A stretch of 64,000 bases of DNA. Source: Clostridiales bacterium. Its GTDB lineage: Bacteria > Bacillota > Clostridia > Lachnospirales > Lachnospiraceae. The DNA lies in the NCBI GenBank assembly GCA_003343625.1, contig QAKV01000005.1, positions 1 through 64,000 of the forward strand. Reading direction: 5' to 3'. Positions 1 to 6,098 of the stretch are shown here, one piece after another (within the stretch, counting starts at the first letter, position 1; every line of letters begins with the position of its first letter). A model generated the notes under the pieces. That model did not search any database. It saw only the letters and a program-made list of their open reading frames with translations, and had not been told where the DNA came from. The position numbers and the translations under genes were made by a program.

Positions 1-799
1 TTTATTTGACCTTTCCAAATTATCACGCACTGCGTGATGAATTGAGTTGGACACATTATCGTTTGCTTATAAAAGTCGAAAATGAAAAAGCCCGACAATT
101 TTATCTGGAAGAATGTGTAAAGTCAGCCTGGAGCACAAGACAGCTGGAGCGTCAGATCAACAGCTTTTTCTATGAACGCCTGCTGTCCAGTCAGGATAAG
201 AAGGGGGTAGCAGCAGAAATCCAAAAACTGGAACCGTGCAAAAAGCCAGAAGATATTATCCGCGATCCTTACGTCCTGGAATTTTTGGGACTTGAGCAGA
301 ATGCCAGTTTCTATGAAAGTGAATTGGAACAGGCGCTTATTGATCATTTACAGAAATTCCTTTTGGAATTGGAGAGAGGTTTTTTCCTTTGTGGCCAGAC
401 AAAAGCGATTTATGTTTGATGGGGAGCATTTTTACATTGATTATTCCGAAAGCGGGATAATCTGGACCTCGTATTCTACAATTACATTCTGAAATATTTT
501 ATCTTGATTGACCTTAAAACTGGGAAATTGACGCATCAGGATCTAGGACAAATACAGATGTATGTAAACTATTATACGAGAGAGATGATGAATGAAGGAG
601 ATAATCTTCCCATTGGGATTGTTCTTTGCGCGGGTAAAAGCGAATCAGTAGTGCGTTATACGCTGCCAGAAGACAATCATCAGGTTTTACTTCCAAGTAT
701 AAGCTTTACCTGCCGTCAGAGGAAGAACTGCGCCAGGAACTGCAGCGGGAATATCTTGTGCTGGATGATGTTATGCAGAATGAAACAGGAGACAAGTAA
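1..799 (+). pseudogene. DUF1016 / YhcG-type PD-(D/E)XK nuclease, disrupted
   Basis: Translation in three successive frames gives one continuous DUF1016-type protein. The N-terminal helical part (ELSWTHYRLLIKVEN, then WSTRQLERQINS) is in one frame to about 375. A T-tract slip near 377-383 moves it to another frame (VARQKRFMFDGEHFYID). A 26-bp insertion near 441-466 breaks the nuclease core, after which LDLVFYNY and LIDLKTGKLTHQD continue. A third slip near 690 precedes the tail (SKYKLYLPSEEELRQ) ending at TAA 797-799. The family's C-terminal domain is a predicted PD-(D/E)XK nuclease; here the FYID aspartate and the IDLK segment are split by the insertion, so no active enzyme can be made. The 5' end lies outside the window. 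Family role is uncertain; members are often near restriction or defence genes. Confidence 0.8.
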
Positions 800-825
800 A
801 GCTAGGGGAAAGTAGCTCAGGACTC

Positions 826-990
826 TATAATTCGGATAAATGTAAAAAAATTACCTTTGCCAGTTTCCTATATTTCGGATATAAATGTAAAAAACAAAAT
901 GACAAATTGGGAAGCTATAATTCGTTTCTTAATGTAAAAAACAGTACTAAAACAGGGGTAATATGATTCCGATATAAATGTCAAAAAACA
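826..990 (+). repeat. Four degenerate direct repeats, period 45-47 bp
   Basis: Four copies of a motif of about 28 bp start near 826, 869, 916 and 962. The pattern is TATAATTCGGATATAAATGT followed by an A-run. Each copy contains an ATG at the same offset (840, 885, 932, 978); in the first three the next codon is TAA, in the fourth it is TCA and this ATG is the start of the following gene. The copies could be iteron-like protein binding sites, duplicated promoter/leader units (TATAAT is present in copies 1 and 3), or recombinase arm sites. There is no CRISPR-like regularity. Confidence 0.75.
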
Positions 991-1328
991 ATTATGATAC
1001 GCCGGAAGATTACTACCTCAAAGTCGAAGAACAGGAAGAACTCCTTGAGAGGATCAACCTTCTCAGGGAAGGCATGGACAGTGATAGGCTGCTGACCGAC
1101 AGGGAGAAGAAAACGCTGACTGCCTATTATGGGCTGGATGGCAATATGCCGAGAAAAATGTCCCTGATCGCAAAGGAGACAGGCACTTACCAAGCCAGGG
1201 TACGCAAGGATCTTTCATCTGCCTACAGCAAATTAAGGTGGGAGATCAGGAAAGGAGAATTGAAAAAATGTGGGTGTTTGCTGAACGAGGAAAAGAAAAT
1301 GGAAGAAGATTCCACCGATACAGAATGA
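978..1328 (+). CDS. Sigma-70 region 4-like DNA-binding protein
   Basis: A 116-residue protein. Residues about 39-91 look like sigma region 4: LTDREKKTLTAYYGLDG, then an IAKETGTYQARVRKDLSSAYSKLR helix-turn-helix segment that matches the family pattern of a YGL turn and a terminal A..KLR helix. The N-terminal 35 residues are acidic and probably helical. There is no region 2, so it is not a full sigma factor; it may be a regulator or phage/ICE-type sigma-like activator. The start ATG sits inside the fourth upstream repeat. Its stop overlaps the next gene as ATGA, indicating translational coupling. Exact target unknown. Confidence 0.65.
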   Translation: MSKNNYDTPEDYYLKVEEQEELLERINLLREGMDSDRLLTDREKKTLTAYYGLDGNMPRKMSLIAKETGTYQARVRKDLSSAYSKLRWEIRKGELKKCGCLLNEEKKMEEDSTDTE

Positions 1329-1929
1329 TCCAGGAGGATGTCAGCGGTTTCCTTTTGGATGTTCTGTCGGACGTACAGGAAAAAGGGTACGCTTATGGCC
1401 CCGTTAATGGATCGAAAATTTCTTCCAGGTGACCGGCGATGATGGCACGACGGATTACGTCGTATGCGCCTATGAGGCCCGGGAATTCGATATCGAACCC
1501 TTCATCATGTCTGAATTTTATCACCGCAACGGCAGCAACTATGTGGAAGTGCTCAAAGATTCCACGAGCGATACGGTTGTTACCTACATCTATACGGCAG
1601 GCGTCCCAGAGGCAAACGTAGAGATCTCAAGAGGAGTGGCCTCATTTCAGCAGGCAGTTCCCGATATCCCAGGAGATCTCAGGAAAGAAAAAGAGATCAT
1701 ATCCCTGTTCTACCATTACCGCGGCACCTTTTACATTGAGGTGCTGCGGGATATGGTACACGATGTTGTGGTCGTGTATGTATACCCATCAGATACCCCA
1801 GGAGGTAAGATGGAAGTTGGACGGATGAAGGCAGGGCCTGATTCTGGCAGCGATGACATGATTATTTCCGGGATGATGCTGGAGATCGAAGAAAAGATCG
1901 CAGAAGGAAGGAAAGTAAATGGAAGGTAA
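1325..1929 (+). pseudogene. Two-repeat protein of unknown function, interrupted by a probable frameshift
   Basis: The reading frame opens at ATG 1325, overlapping the upstream stop (ATGA), and runs MIQEDVSGFLLDVLSDVQEK to a stop at 1430-1432. A -1 shift near 1405-1408 restores a continuous protein (WIENFFQVTGDDGTTDYVV) ending at 1929. The distal part alone could also start at GTG 1429, but no good ribosome site precedes it. The protein contains an internal duplication: EFYHRNGSNYVEVLKDS with VTYIY (about 1510-1596) and LFYHYRGTFYIEVLRDM with VVYVY (about 1705-1785), each about 40 residues and beta-rich. I do not recognise the family. Either a recent lesion, a sequencing slip or an N-terminally short gene. 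Confidence 0.5.
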
Positions 1930-2098
1930 CTGGCGAGAATGGAAGATCGGCCGAAAGACAGTTTTCTCGGAAACTGGCCCAGAGGGATGCGTCCGTTTCG
2001 AGGGGATCATTACTGAGGTGCACGAAGATCACCTGATCTGTAAAGCCGACGGGATGCGTCTTTGGATCGACGAAGATACGGCTTATTTGTTCCATTGA
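1919..2098 (+). CDS. Small protein of unknown function (59 aa)
   Basis: ATG at 1919 overlaps the end of the previous gene by 11 bases and follows a purine-rich GGAAGGAAAG site, so it looks translationally coupled. The product is 59 residues with several Trp and acidic residues (WREWKIGRKTVFS, LWIDEDTAYLFH at the end). The pattern of short beta strands resembles small modification or anti-restriction type proteins only in size; no family is recognised. It is the last gene of the plus-strand cluster and is followed at 20 bases by a terminator. Confidence 0.6.
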   Translation: MEGNWREWKIGRKTVFSETGPEGCVRFEGIITEVHEDHLICKADGMRLWIDEDTAYLFH

Positions 2099-2117
2099 AG
2101 GAGAAAGATTGACAAGG

Positions 2118-2144
2118 AACCCCGCAGAAATGCGGGGTTTTTTC
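2118..2144 (+). terminator. Rho-independent terminator of the 978-2098 cluster
   Basis: Nine-base-pair stem AACCCCGCA / TGCGGGGTT with a GAAA tetraloop followed by a T-run (TTTTTTCTT). It ends the plus-strand cluster. Confidence 0.9.
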
Positions 2145-2176
2145 TTATCGTGCGCCTGGCGGCGCACGATAAGAAA
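2141..2176. repeat. Perfect 16-bp inverted repeat with 4-base loop
   Basis: Arms 2141-2156 and 2161-2176 are perfectly complementary around TGGC. It sits between the plus-strand terminator and the minus-strand terminator at a convergent junction and shares its outer bases with both. It could serve as an extra bidirectional stop, or as a protein-binding or recombination site. Confidence 0.8.
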
Positions 2177-2202
2177 GGCCCTCCGACAACTCGGAAGGCC
2201 TT
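2175..2202 (-). terminator. Terminator of the 3848-2224 minus-strand operon
   Basis: Read on the minus strand, AAGGCCTTCCGA pairs with TCGGAGGGCCTT (one mismatch, GTTG loop) and is followed by TTCTT. It lies 22 bases beyond the stop of the last gene of the minus operon. Confidence 0.75.
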
Positions 2203-2223
2203 GATTTCGGTCATCATCCAGAA

Positions 2224-2700
2224 TCAGAAGTGAATTTCCTCATCGATTTTGTATTCTTTCTTAATTTCTTCCAGTATCTGCATGAATGTTTGTCTGGATT
2301 CCTGGATCAGCTTTGACAGGTAATCTTTTCTCCAATCTTCCTTGCAATTTGCCCTTTCCCTTTTCCAGCGCAGGTTCTGTTCTGCAATCCCTTCGAGGGC
2401 ATCCTTGCGGTCAATATGCCCTGTATACAAGATCCTTACAAGTTCTGGGATGGCAGATGACGGTATATTGGATCCGTATGCAAACTGAAGCCTCCTGGCA
2501 ATTTCGGAACGGTTGAAGATTTCATCTCCTGTGAAGTGGCCTTCCCCATCGCCGATACCGCTCTCTGCAGCGATCACGTTGCAGATGTACATCCCATCAC
2601 ATTCTCCAGTAATGGTGAAACGTCTCATGATGCTGATGGCTGTTTCTTTGAGCCTGGAAGGGACGTCATATCCCTCAAACATTTTTTCGTAGTCGTTCAT
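2224..2700 (-). CDS. Hypothetical accessory protein (158 aa)
   Basis: ATG preceded by AGGAG at good spacing; starts 10 bases after the DUF4314 gene ends, so it is the last gene of a four-gene operon. The protein is mostly helical: RLKETAISIMRRFTITGE near the N terminus, a SEIARRLQFAYGSNIPSSAIPELVRILYTGHI segment that could form a helix-turn-helix, and a long charged C-terminal helix. I do not recognise a family. Cytoplasmic, no signal or membrane segment. Confidence 0.6.
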   Translation of the reverse strand: MNDYEKMFEGYDVPSRLKETAISIMRRFTITGECDGMYICNVIAAESGIGDGEGHFTGDEIFNRSEIARRLQFAYGSNIPSSAIPELVRILYTGHIDRKDALEGIAEQNLRWKRERANCKEDWRKDYLSKLIQESRQTFMQILEEIKKEYKIDEEIHF

Positions 2701-2710
2701 GACGATTCTC

Positions 2711-3241
2711 CTATATTTTTCTTACAATATCGACGCCATATACCACCTTTAGGGAGCTGCCATTGTCCCATAAAACGAGCAGGGAGCCGACATCATCCAC
2801 TCCGCGTACAGTCCCTTTTGTGCCGACAGGCGGTGCCTGTGCATCTTCCATCTGGATAAGCTCTATCCTCGTTCCGGTAGGATACTCCTCACGGATCTCA
2901 TTTACCTTTTCTGTTGTAGGGAACTGGATCGTCTTACTCCGGTAATATGCCCCATAAGGGCCTTCCACGCGTTCTGTCAGATCTTCCAGATCGAAAAATC
3001 CGATCGCCTCACATGCAGCAATCTCCATCACACATGTCAGGTTTTTTCTGAGTTCCTGGTTCATTGACGAGCCATTTGCCCCAAAGAGGATATCCAGGGC
3101 AGCCTCATCCGCCAGGGCCGGCGGGATCTCCGTCTTAATGACATAGCTGCATCTCTGGTCTGTGACGAGAGAGTCATCCTCATCGTGGTAAAAGCAAAGC
3201 TTGTAGTAATGAATATTGTTTTTCCTTACCCTTTTTTCCAT
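2711..3241 (-). CDS. DUF4314 domain protein
   Basis: Start chosen at the ATG of MEKRVRKNN because AAAGGAG lies 6 bases upstream; an in-frame ATG six codons earlier has no such site. 176 residues. The C-terminal part (about 117-174: YPTGTRIELIQMED, GTKGTVRGVDDVGSLLVLWDNGSSL) matches the DUF4314 pattern, a small beta-barrel-like domain frequent in Firmicutes integrative elements. The N-terminal part (residues 1-110) is not recognised. Function unknown. It is third in the minus-strand operon. Confidence 0.7.
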   Translation of the reverse strand: MEKRVRKNNIHYYKLCFYHDEDDSLVTDQRCSYVIKTEIPPALADEAALDILFGANGSSMNQELRKNLTCVMEIAACEAIGFFDLEDLTERVEGPYGAYYRSKTIQFPTTEKVNEIREEYPTGTRIELIQMEDAQAPPVGTKGTVRGVDDVGSLLVLWDNGSSLKVVYGVDIVRKI

Positions 3242-3286
3242 ATTTCTCCTTTGTGTCAACGGCTTCTGCGAAAAGGCTGCTGATAT

Positions 3287-3616
3287 TTAAAATATTTCCT
3301 GCTCGTTCCAGTTGCCTTTGGCGGCCTGGAATAAGTAGACCAGTTCCTCAACGGTGGGATATTCAACGGTGGGTTTTTGATCCGTCAGTTCATATCCGAC
3401 CAGTTCCCACCATGGCTGGTCAACCTCAGGGTCGTAACCCCAATCCCTTGTGTCGTCCAGACTGACCTGTGCTGGAATAAAGTATTCCCTGTCCTCCAGG
3501 CAGTTCAGGATTTCTTTATACTGCTCCTTGGTCATCTTCCCGGCCAGTACAGGGGAATGATACGTTTTGTAGTTACTAGAATCCCGATTTCGATAGATTA
3601 TCCTTGTATTTTCCAT
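3287..3616 (-). CDS. Hypothetical accessory protein (109 aa)
   Basis: ATG preceded by GGAGG eight bases upstream. A 109-residue acidic protein with a central MTKEQYKEILNCLEDREYFIPAQVSLD segment and a Trp-containing DWGYDPEVDQPWWELVGYEL stretch. No catalytic motif, signal peptide or membrane helix is visible and no family is recognised; similar small proteins occur in mobile elements of gut Firmicutes. Lies 45 bases before the DUF4314 gene in the same operon. Confidence 0.6.
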   Translation of the reverse strand: MENTRIIYRNRDSSNYKTYHSPVLAGKMTKEQYKEILNCLEDREYFIPAQVSLDDTRDWGYDPEVDQPWWELVGYELTDQKPTVEYPTVEELVYLFQAAKGNWNEQEIF

Positions 3617-3659
3617 TTCAGTTTCCTCCAGTTCTTTGTTCCCTTTCTGGAAAGTTTAG

Positions 3660-3848
3660 TCATGCGTGGCCGCAGAAAAAATCATCCTCTGTGAATTCGA
3701 TCCCCTCATAGTGGGAGAAGATCGTCTCATCCGGGATATCTTCAGCGTCTGCCAGATCGACGTAACTTGCTGTCCCGCCAGCTTTTTCACATAAAAAAGC
3801 CAGCTTCAGCTCGTTTAGTTGTTCTCTGTTCAAATCTCTTACAACCAT
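3660..3848 (-). CDS. Small hypothetical protein (62 aa)
   Basis: The start MVVRDLNREQLNELK is chosen because AAAGGAG precedes it at 6 bases; the longer open frame would put this ribosome site inside the gene. The product is short and acidic: an N-terminal helix, then DLADAEDIPDETIFSHYEG and FTEDDFFCGHA at the end. First gene of the four-gene minus operon. Function unknown. Confidence 0.6.
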   Translation of the reverse strand: MVVRDLNREQLNELKLAFLCEKAGGTASYVDLADAEDIPDETIFSHYEGIEFTEDDFFCGHA

Positions 3849-3863
3849 GATTTCTCCTTTCAT

Positions 3864-4092
3864 TTAAATGCCACCATTGATTACAGAGAGAATATGCGCG
3901 ATGGGAGAGGGGGATAAAAGGGCGGCTTAGCAAGGAGTCAGGCTTGATACGATATACGATATTTCGTCCTGCGATTTTTCTAAAACAAAAAAAAACGAAG
4001 CGTGTAAAATATTTTTTTGCTGGGACTAAAAATTTCATTTCAAATATTCTGCCAATAAAAATGTAATGGTTGGAATAAGGACGGAGGTAAAA
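3864..4092. promoter_or_regulatory. AT-rich divergent intergenic region
   Basis: No gene is supported in these 229 bases. The stretch separates the minus operon (start 3848) from the plus gene at 4093, so it should hold both promoters. A GATACGATATACGATATT run near 3948 has a repeated ACGATAT unit. A weak plus-strand candidate is TTGCTG at 4017-4022 with TCAAAT at 4040-4045. GGAGG at 4084-4088 is the ribosome site for 4093. Confidence 0.4.
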
Positions 4093-4419
4093 ATGATCAT
4101 CAAAAAGGAATTGGAAGGAAGATACAGGGAGTATGTGGTAGCCATCACAGCGGATGGGAAACTCAAATTGAGTGATAAAGGTATGCTGCTCAACCTCTTG
4201 GGGCTGCCGGATGATTTTTCCCTTGACACCAGGCTGCTCGCCGGATACGCGGTCGAAACGGCTGCAACGATCCAGCGGTGCATCGATCGGCTTGAAAGGA
4301 ATGGCTATATCAGGCTTTCCTTCCAAAGGGTTTTGGGAGAAGACGGCGGAAAGCCATATACGCGATGCGATGTCGAGATCGTATTCCCGGAAAAAGATGA
4401 CGTGGAGGAAAAAATCTGA
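4093..4419 (+). CDS. Winged-helix-like protein, replication-initiator type
   Basis: Start at MIIKKELEGRYRE, with GGAGG close upstream; the open frame extends nine codons further without a ribosome site. 108 residues. The segment LKLSDKGMLLNLLGLPDDFSL then TAATIQRCIDRLERNGYIRLSFQR resembles the winged-helix domain of DnaD-like or plasmid replication-organiser proteins (stage 1 helix, LPDDW-like turn, recognition helix, ERNGYI wing). The C-terminal beta hairpin ends in VEIVFPEKDD. Only the DNA-binding part is present, so it may be a regulator or a shortened Rep-like protein. Assignment is by pattern only. Confidence 0.5.
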   Translation: MIIKKELEGRYREYVVAITADGKLKLSDKGMLLNLLGLPDDFSLDTRLLAGYAVETAATIQRCIDRLERNGYIRLSFQRVLGEDGGKPYTRCDVEIVFPEKDDVEEKI

Positions 4420-4505
4420 GAACCCTGGGATGGGATGCAGGAGAAGGATCAGATTATAAAATTTTTGGGGTCAAAAAAAATGTTCAAAAAAATTTTATTC
4501 TCGCA

Positions 4506-4535
4506 TTGTCATTTTATTCCTTAAGCACATGTAAT
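4506..4535 (+). promoter_or_regulatory. Candidate promoter for the excisionase-like gene
   Basis: TTGTCA (4506-4511), an 18-base spacer and TGTAAT (4530-4535). About 100 bases of leader would precede the start codon at 4632. The surrounding 4420-4631 stretch is AT-rich with several A-runs and no gene. Confidence 0.45.
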
Positions 4536-4631
4536 GATCAGCGAAAAAAAATGGTCGGCATTCAATAAAATGTCATATTCTCTGTAGGAACCGTTGATTT
4601 GTACCCATTTGCCGGATTGCGAGGTGAATAT

Positions 4632-4811
4632 ATGGAATCCAGAGTTTACAGTGTTGCAGAAGTGAAGGACATTCTTGGTGTCAGCCGTTCTAAAGCATAT
4701 GAATTTATAAAGAACGCCTACAAGGATGAAGGGCCTTTCCGTGTAATCAAAGTCGGTGATAACTACAGGATCCCTAAAGCCAGCTTTGACCAGTGGCTGA
4801 ACGGAGCATAA
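4632..4811 (+). CDS. xis: Excisionase/AlpA-like helix-turn-helix protein
   Basis: Start ATG 4632 follows GAGGTG at 7 bases; the earlier in-frame GTG/TTG options lack a site. 59 residues with the MerR/HTH_17-type pattern: YSVAEVKDILGVSRSKAYEFI, a recognition helix, then FRVIKVGDNYRIPKASFDQWL, the usual wing and terminal helix of excisionase family proteins. Lying directly before the recombinases it is likely their recombination directionality factor or regulator. The symbol is functional inference, not homology to a named gene. Confidence 0.75.
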   Translation: MESRVYSVAEVKDILGVSRSKAYEFIKNAYKDEGPFRVIKVGDNYRIPKASFDQWLNGA

Positions 4812-4835
4812 CAAAACGTTACGAATCACTATGTT

Positions 4836-4864
4836 TTGACATCCATTAAAACCTATAGTACAAT
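4836..4864 (+). promoter_or_regulatory. Strong promoter for the recombinase pair
   Basis: TTGACA (4836-4841), 17-base spacer, TACAAT (4859-4864). Almost consensus sigma-A type, placed 25 bases after the HTH gene and 47 bases before the first recombinase start. Confidence 0.8.
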
Positions 4865-4910
4865 TTACACGACTATCATTCTTACTTGTTAACGCTTACG
4901 GAGGTTGATA

Positions 4911-6098
4911 ATGGAGAATGGAAGCGTTCGCTTTGTAAACAACAGTTGGATGTATGTAAAGCGTTCTGTCAATATGAATAACTTTACTATATCATATACG
5001 CAGGAAGGAGGTTTTACCACAAAAAAAGAGGCGGAAAAATACCAGGCATTAGATGATGCGCAATATGAAATTGATCTAAGGCGGATCAAAATCATTGCCA
5101 ATATGCAATACACTTTCAAAGAATATATTGAATATTGGGCAAAAAACATCTTTCTGTCGAACACTGACACCAGCACAAAGACCATCGGCATTTGGGGGAT
5201 CTACCATCTGATCCTCCCTAATATACGCCGTGATGTGCTCCTGAACTATGTATCCGTAGATTATGTCAACGAAATAATCGAAAACTGTATCCCCGTTTGT
5301 GATTCAGCTGGTGAAACAGCCCAGAAGTTTATGAAACGGATACTAAGGGATGCCTATGAGTATGGGTATTTTTCAAAAGATATCCGAAGTGAGATCGTAC
5401 CGGTAAAAAGAAAGTCTCCCAAGATCAAACTGTTAAACAAAAATGATCTGAAAAAGATCGTGCAGGAAGCCTCTAAGCATCCTGGTTATTACTTTGAAAT
5501 ACTGCTCGGTTTATTTGCAGGGCTGAGAACAGGCGAGATCAGGGGGCTCCGTTACGGAGACTTCGACGCAGAAAAGCAAACTGTCCGTATATCAAGGCAG
5601 TATACGACAAATTATAACCTGTCAGACAGTAACGATCATTTTGAATATACCTGTTATATGGAGGAAAAAAAGCCCAAAGGAAACAGTTATCGGGTTATAA
5701 AAATACCTGCATTTCTTTTCGATGAATTGGAAAAGAAAAAAGCATTTAATGAATCCATAATCAAGAACTGTGTATCCAGGGGCCAAGAAAAGATTGACAC
5801 GGAATATGTCTCACTTTCTGTGTATGGGACAAGGAAAACAAAAAATACCCTTCTTGCTTCCATCCACCGGGTATGCAAGTATGCCGGGGTCCAACAGATA
5901 TCATTCCATACCCTCCGTCATCAATTTGCTACGATGCTTCTTGAAAAAGGGGTCCCTTTAGAAGAGATCAGCAAACTCCTTGGACACAAATCCGTGCTCA
6001 CAACATTTAATGTATATTGTGGGATAATGGATGCAGACGAGGATACAAGAAAGGTCATAGACGTTATGATTCCGTATTCGGAGAGGTTACATGTATGA
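4911..6098 (+). CDS. int1: Tyrosine recombinase (first of a pair)
   Basis: Start ATG 4911 is preferred over the TTG at 4905 because GGAGG at 4900-4904 is six bases away. 395 residues. An N-terminal arm-type or core-binding region (about 1-170) precedes a catalytic domain with all expected residues: Arg206 in AGLRTGE, Lys256 in KKPKG, His333 and Arg336 in HTLR, His359 in LLGHK, nucleophile Tyr369 in FNVYCG. The enzyme should cut and rejoin att DNA through a 3'-phosphotyrosine. Its stop overlaps the next start as ATGA, so both recombinases are co-translated. Confidence 0.9.
   Translation: MENGSVRFVNNSWMYVKRSVNMNNFTISYTQEGGFTTKKEAEKYQALDDAQYEIDLRRIKIIANMQYTFKEYIEYWAKNIFLSNTDTSTKTIGIWGIYHLILPNIRRDVLLNYVSVDYVNEIIENCIPVCDSAGETAQKFMKRILRDAYEYGYFSKDIRSEIVPVKRKSPKIKLLNKNDLKKIVQEASKHPGYYFEILLGLFAGLRTGEIRGLRYGDFDAEKQTVRISRQYTTNYNLSDSNDHFEYTCYMEEKKPKGNSYRVIKIPAFLFDELEKKKAFNESIIKNCVSRGQEKIDTEYVSLSVYGTRKTKNTLLASIHRVCKYAGVQQISFHTLRHQFATMLLEKGVPLEEISKLLGHKSVLTTFNVYCGIMDADEDTRKVIDVMIPYSERLHV

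Noticed and set aside
826..990. Tandem repeats as a CRISPR array
   Set aside because: Repeats are degenerate, spacers are not unique segments of constant size, and there are no cas genes nearby.
1390..1440. Programmed ribosomal frameshift in the two-repeat gene
   Set aside because: No X-XXY-YYZ slippery heptamer and no clear downstream stem were seen; a mutation or sequence error is simpler.
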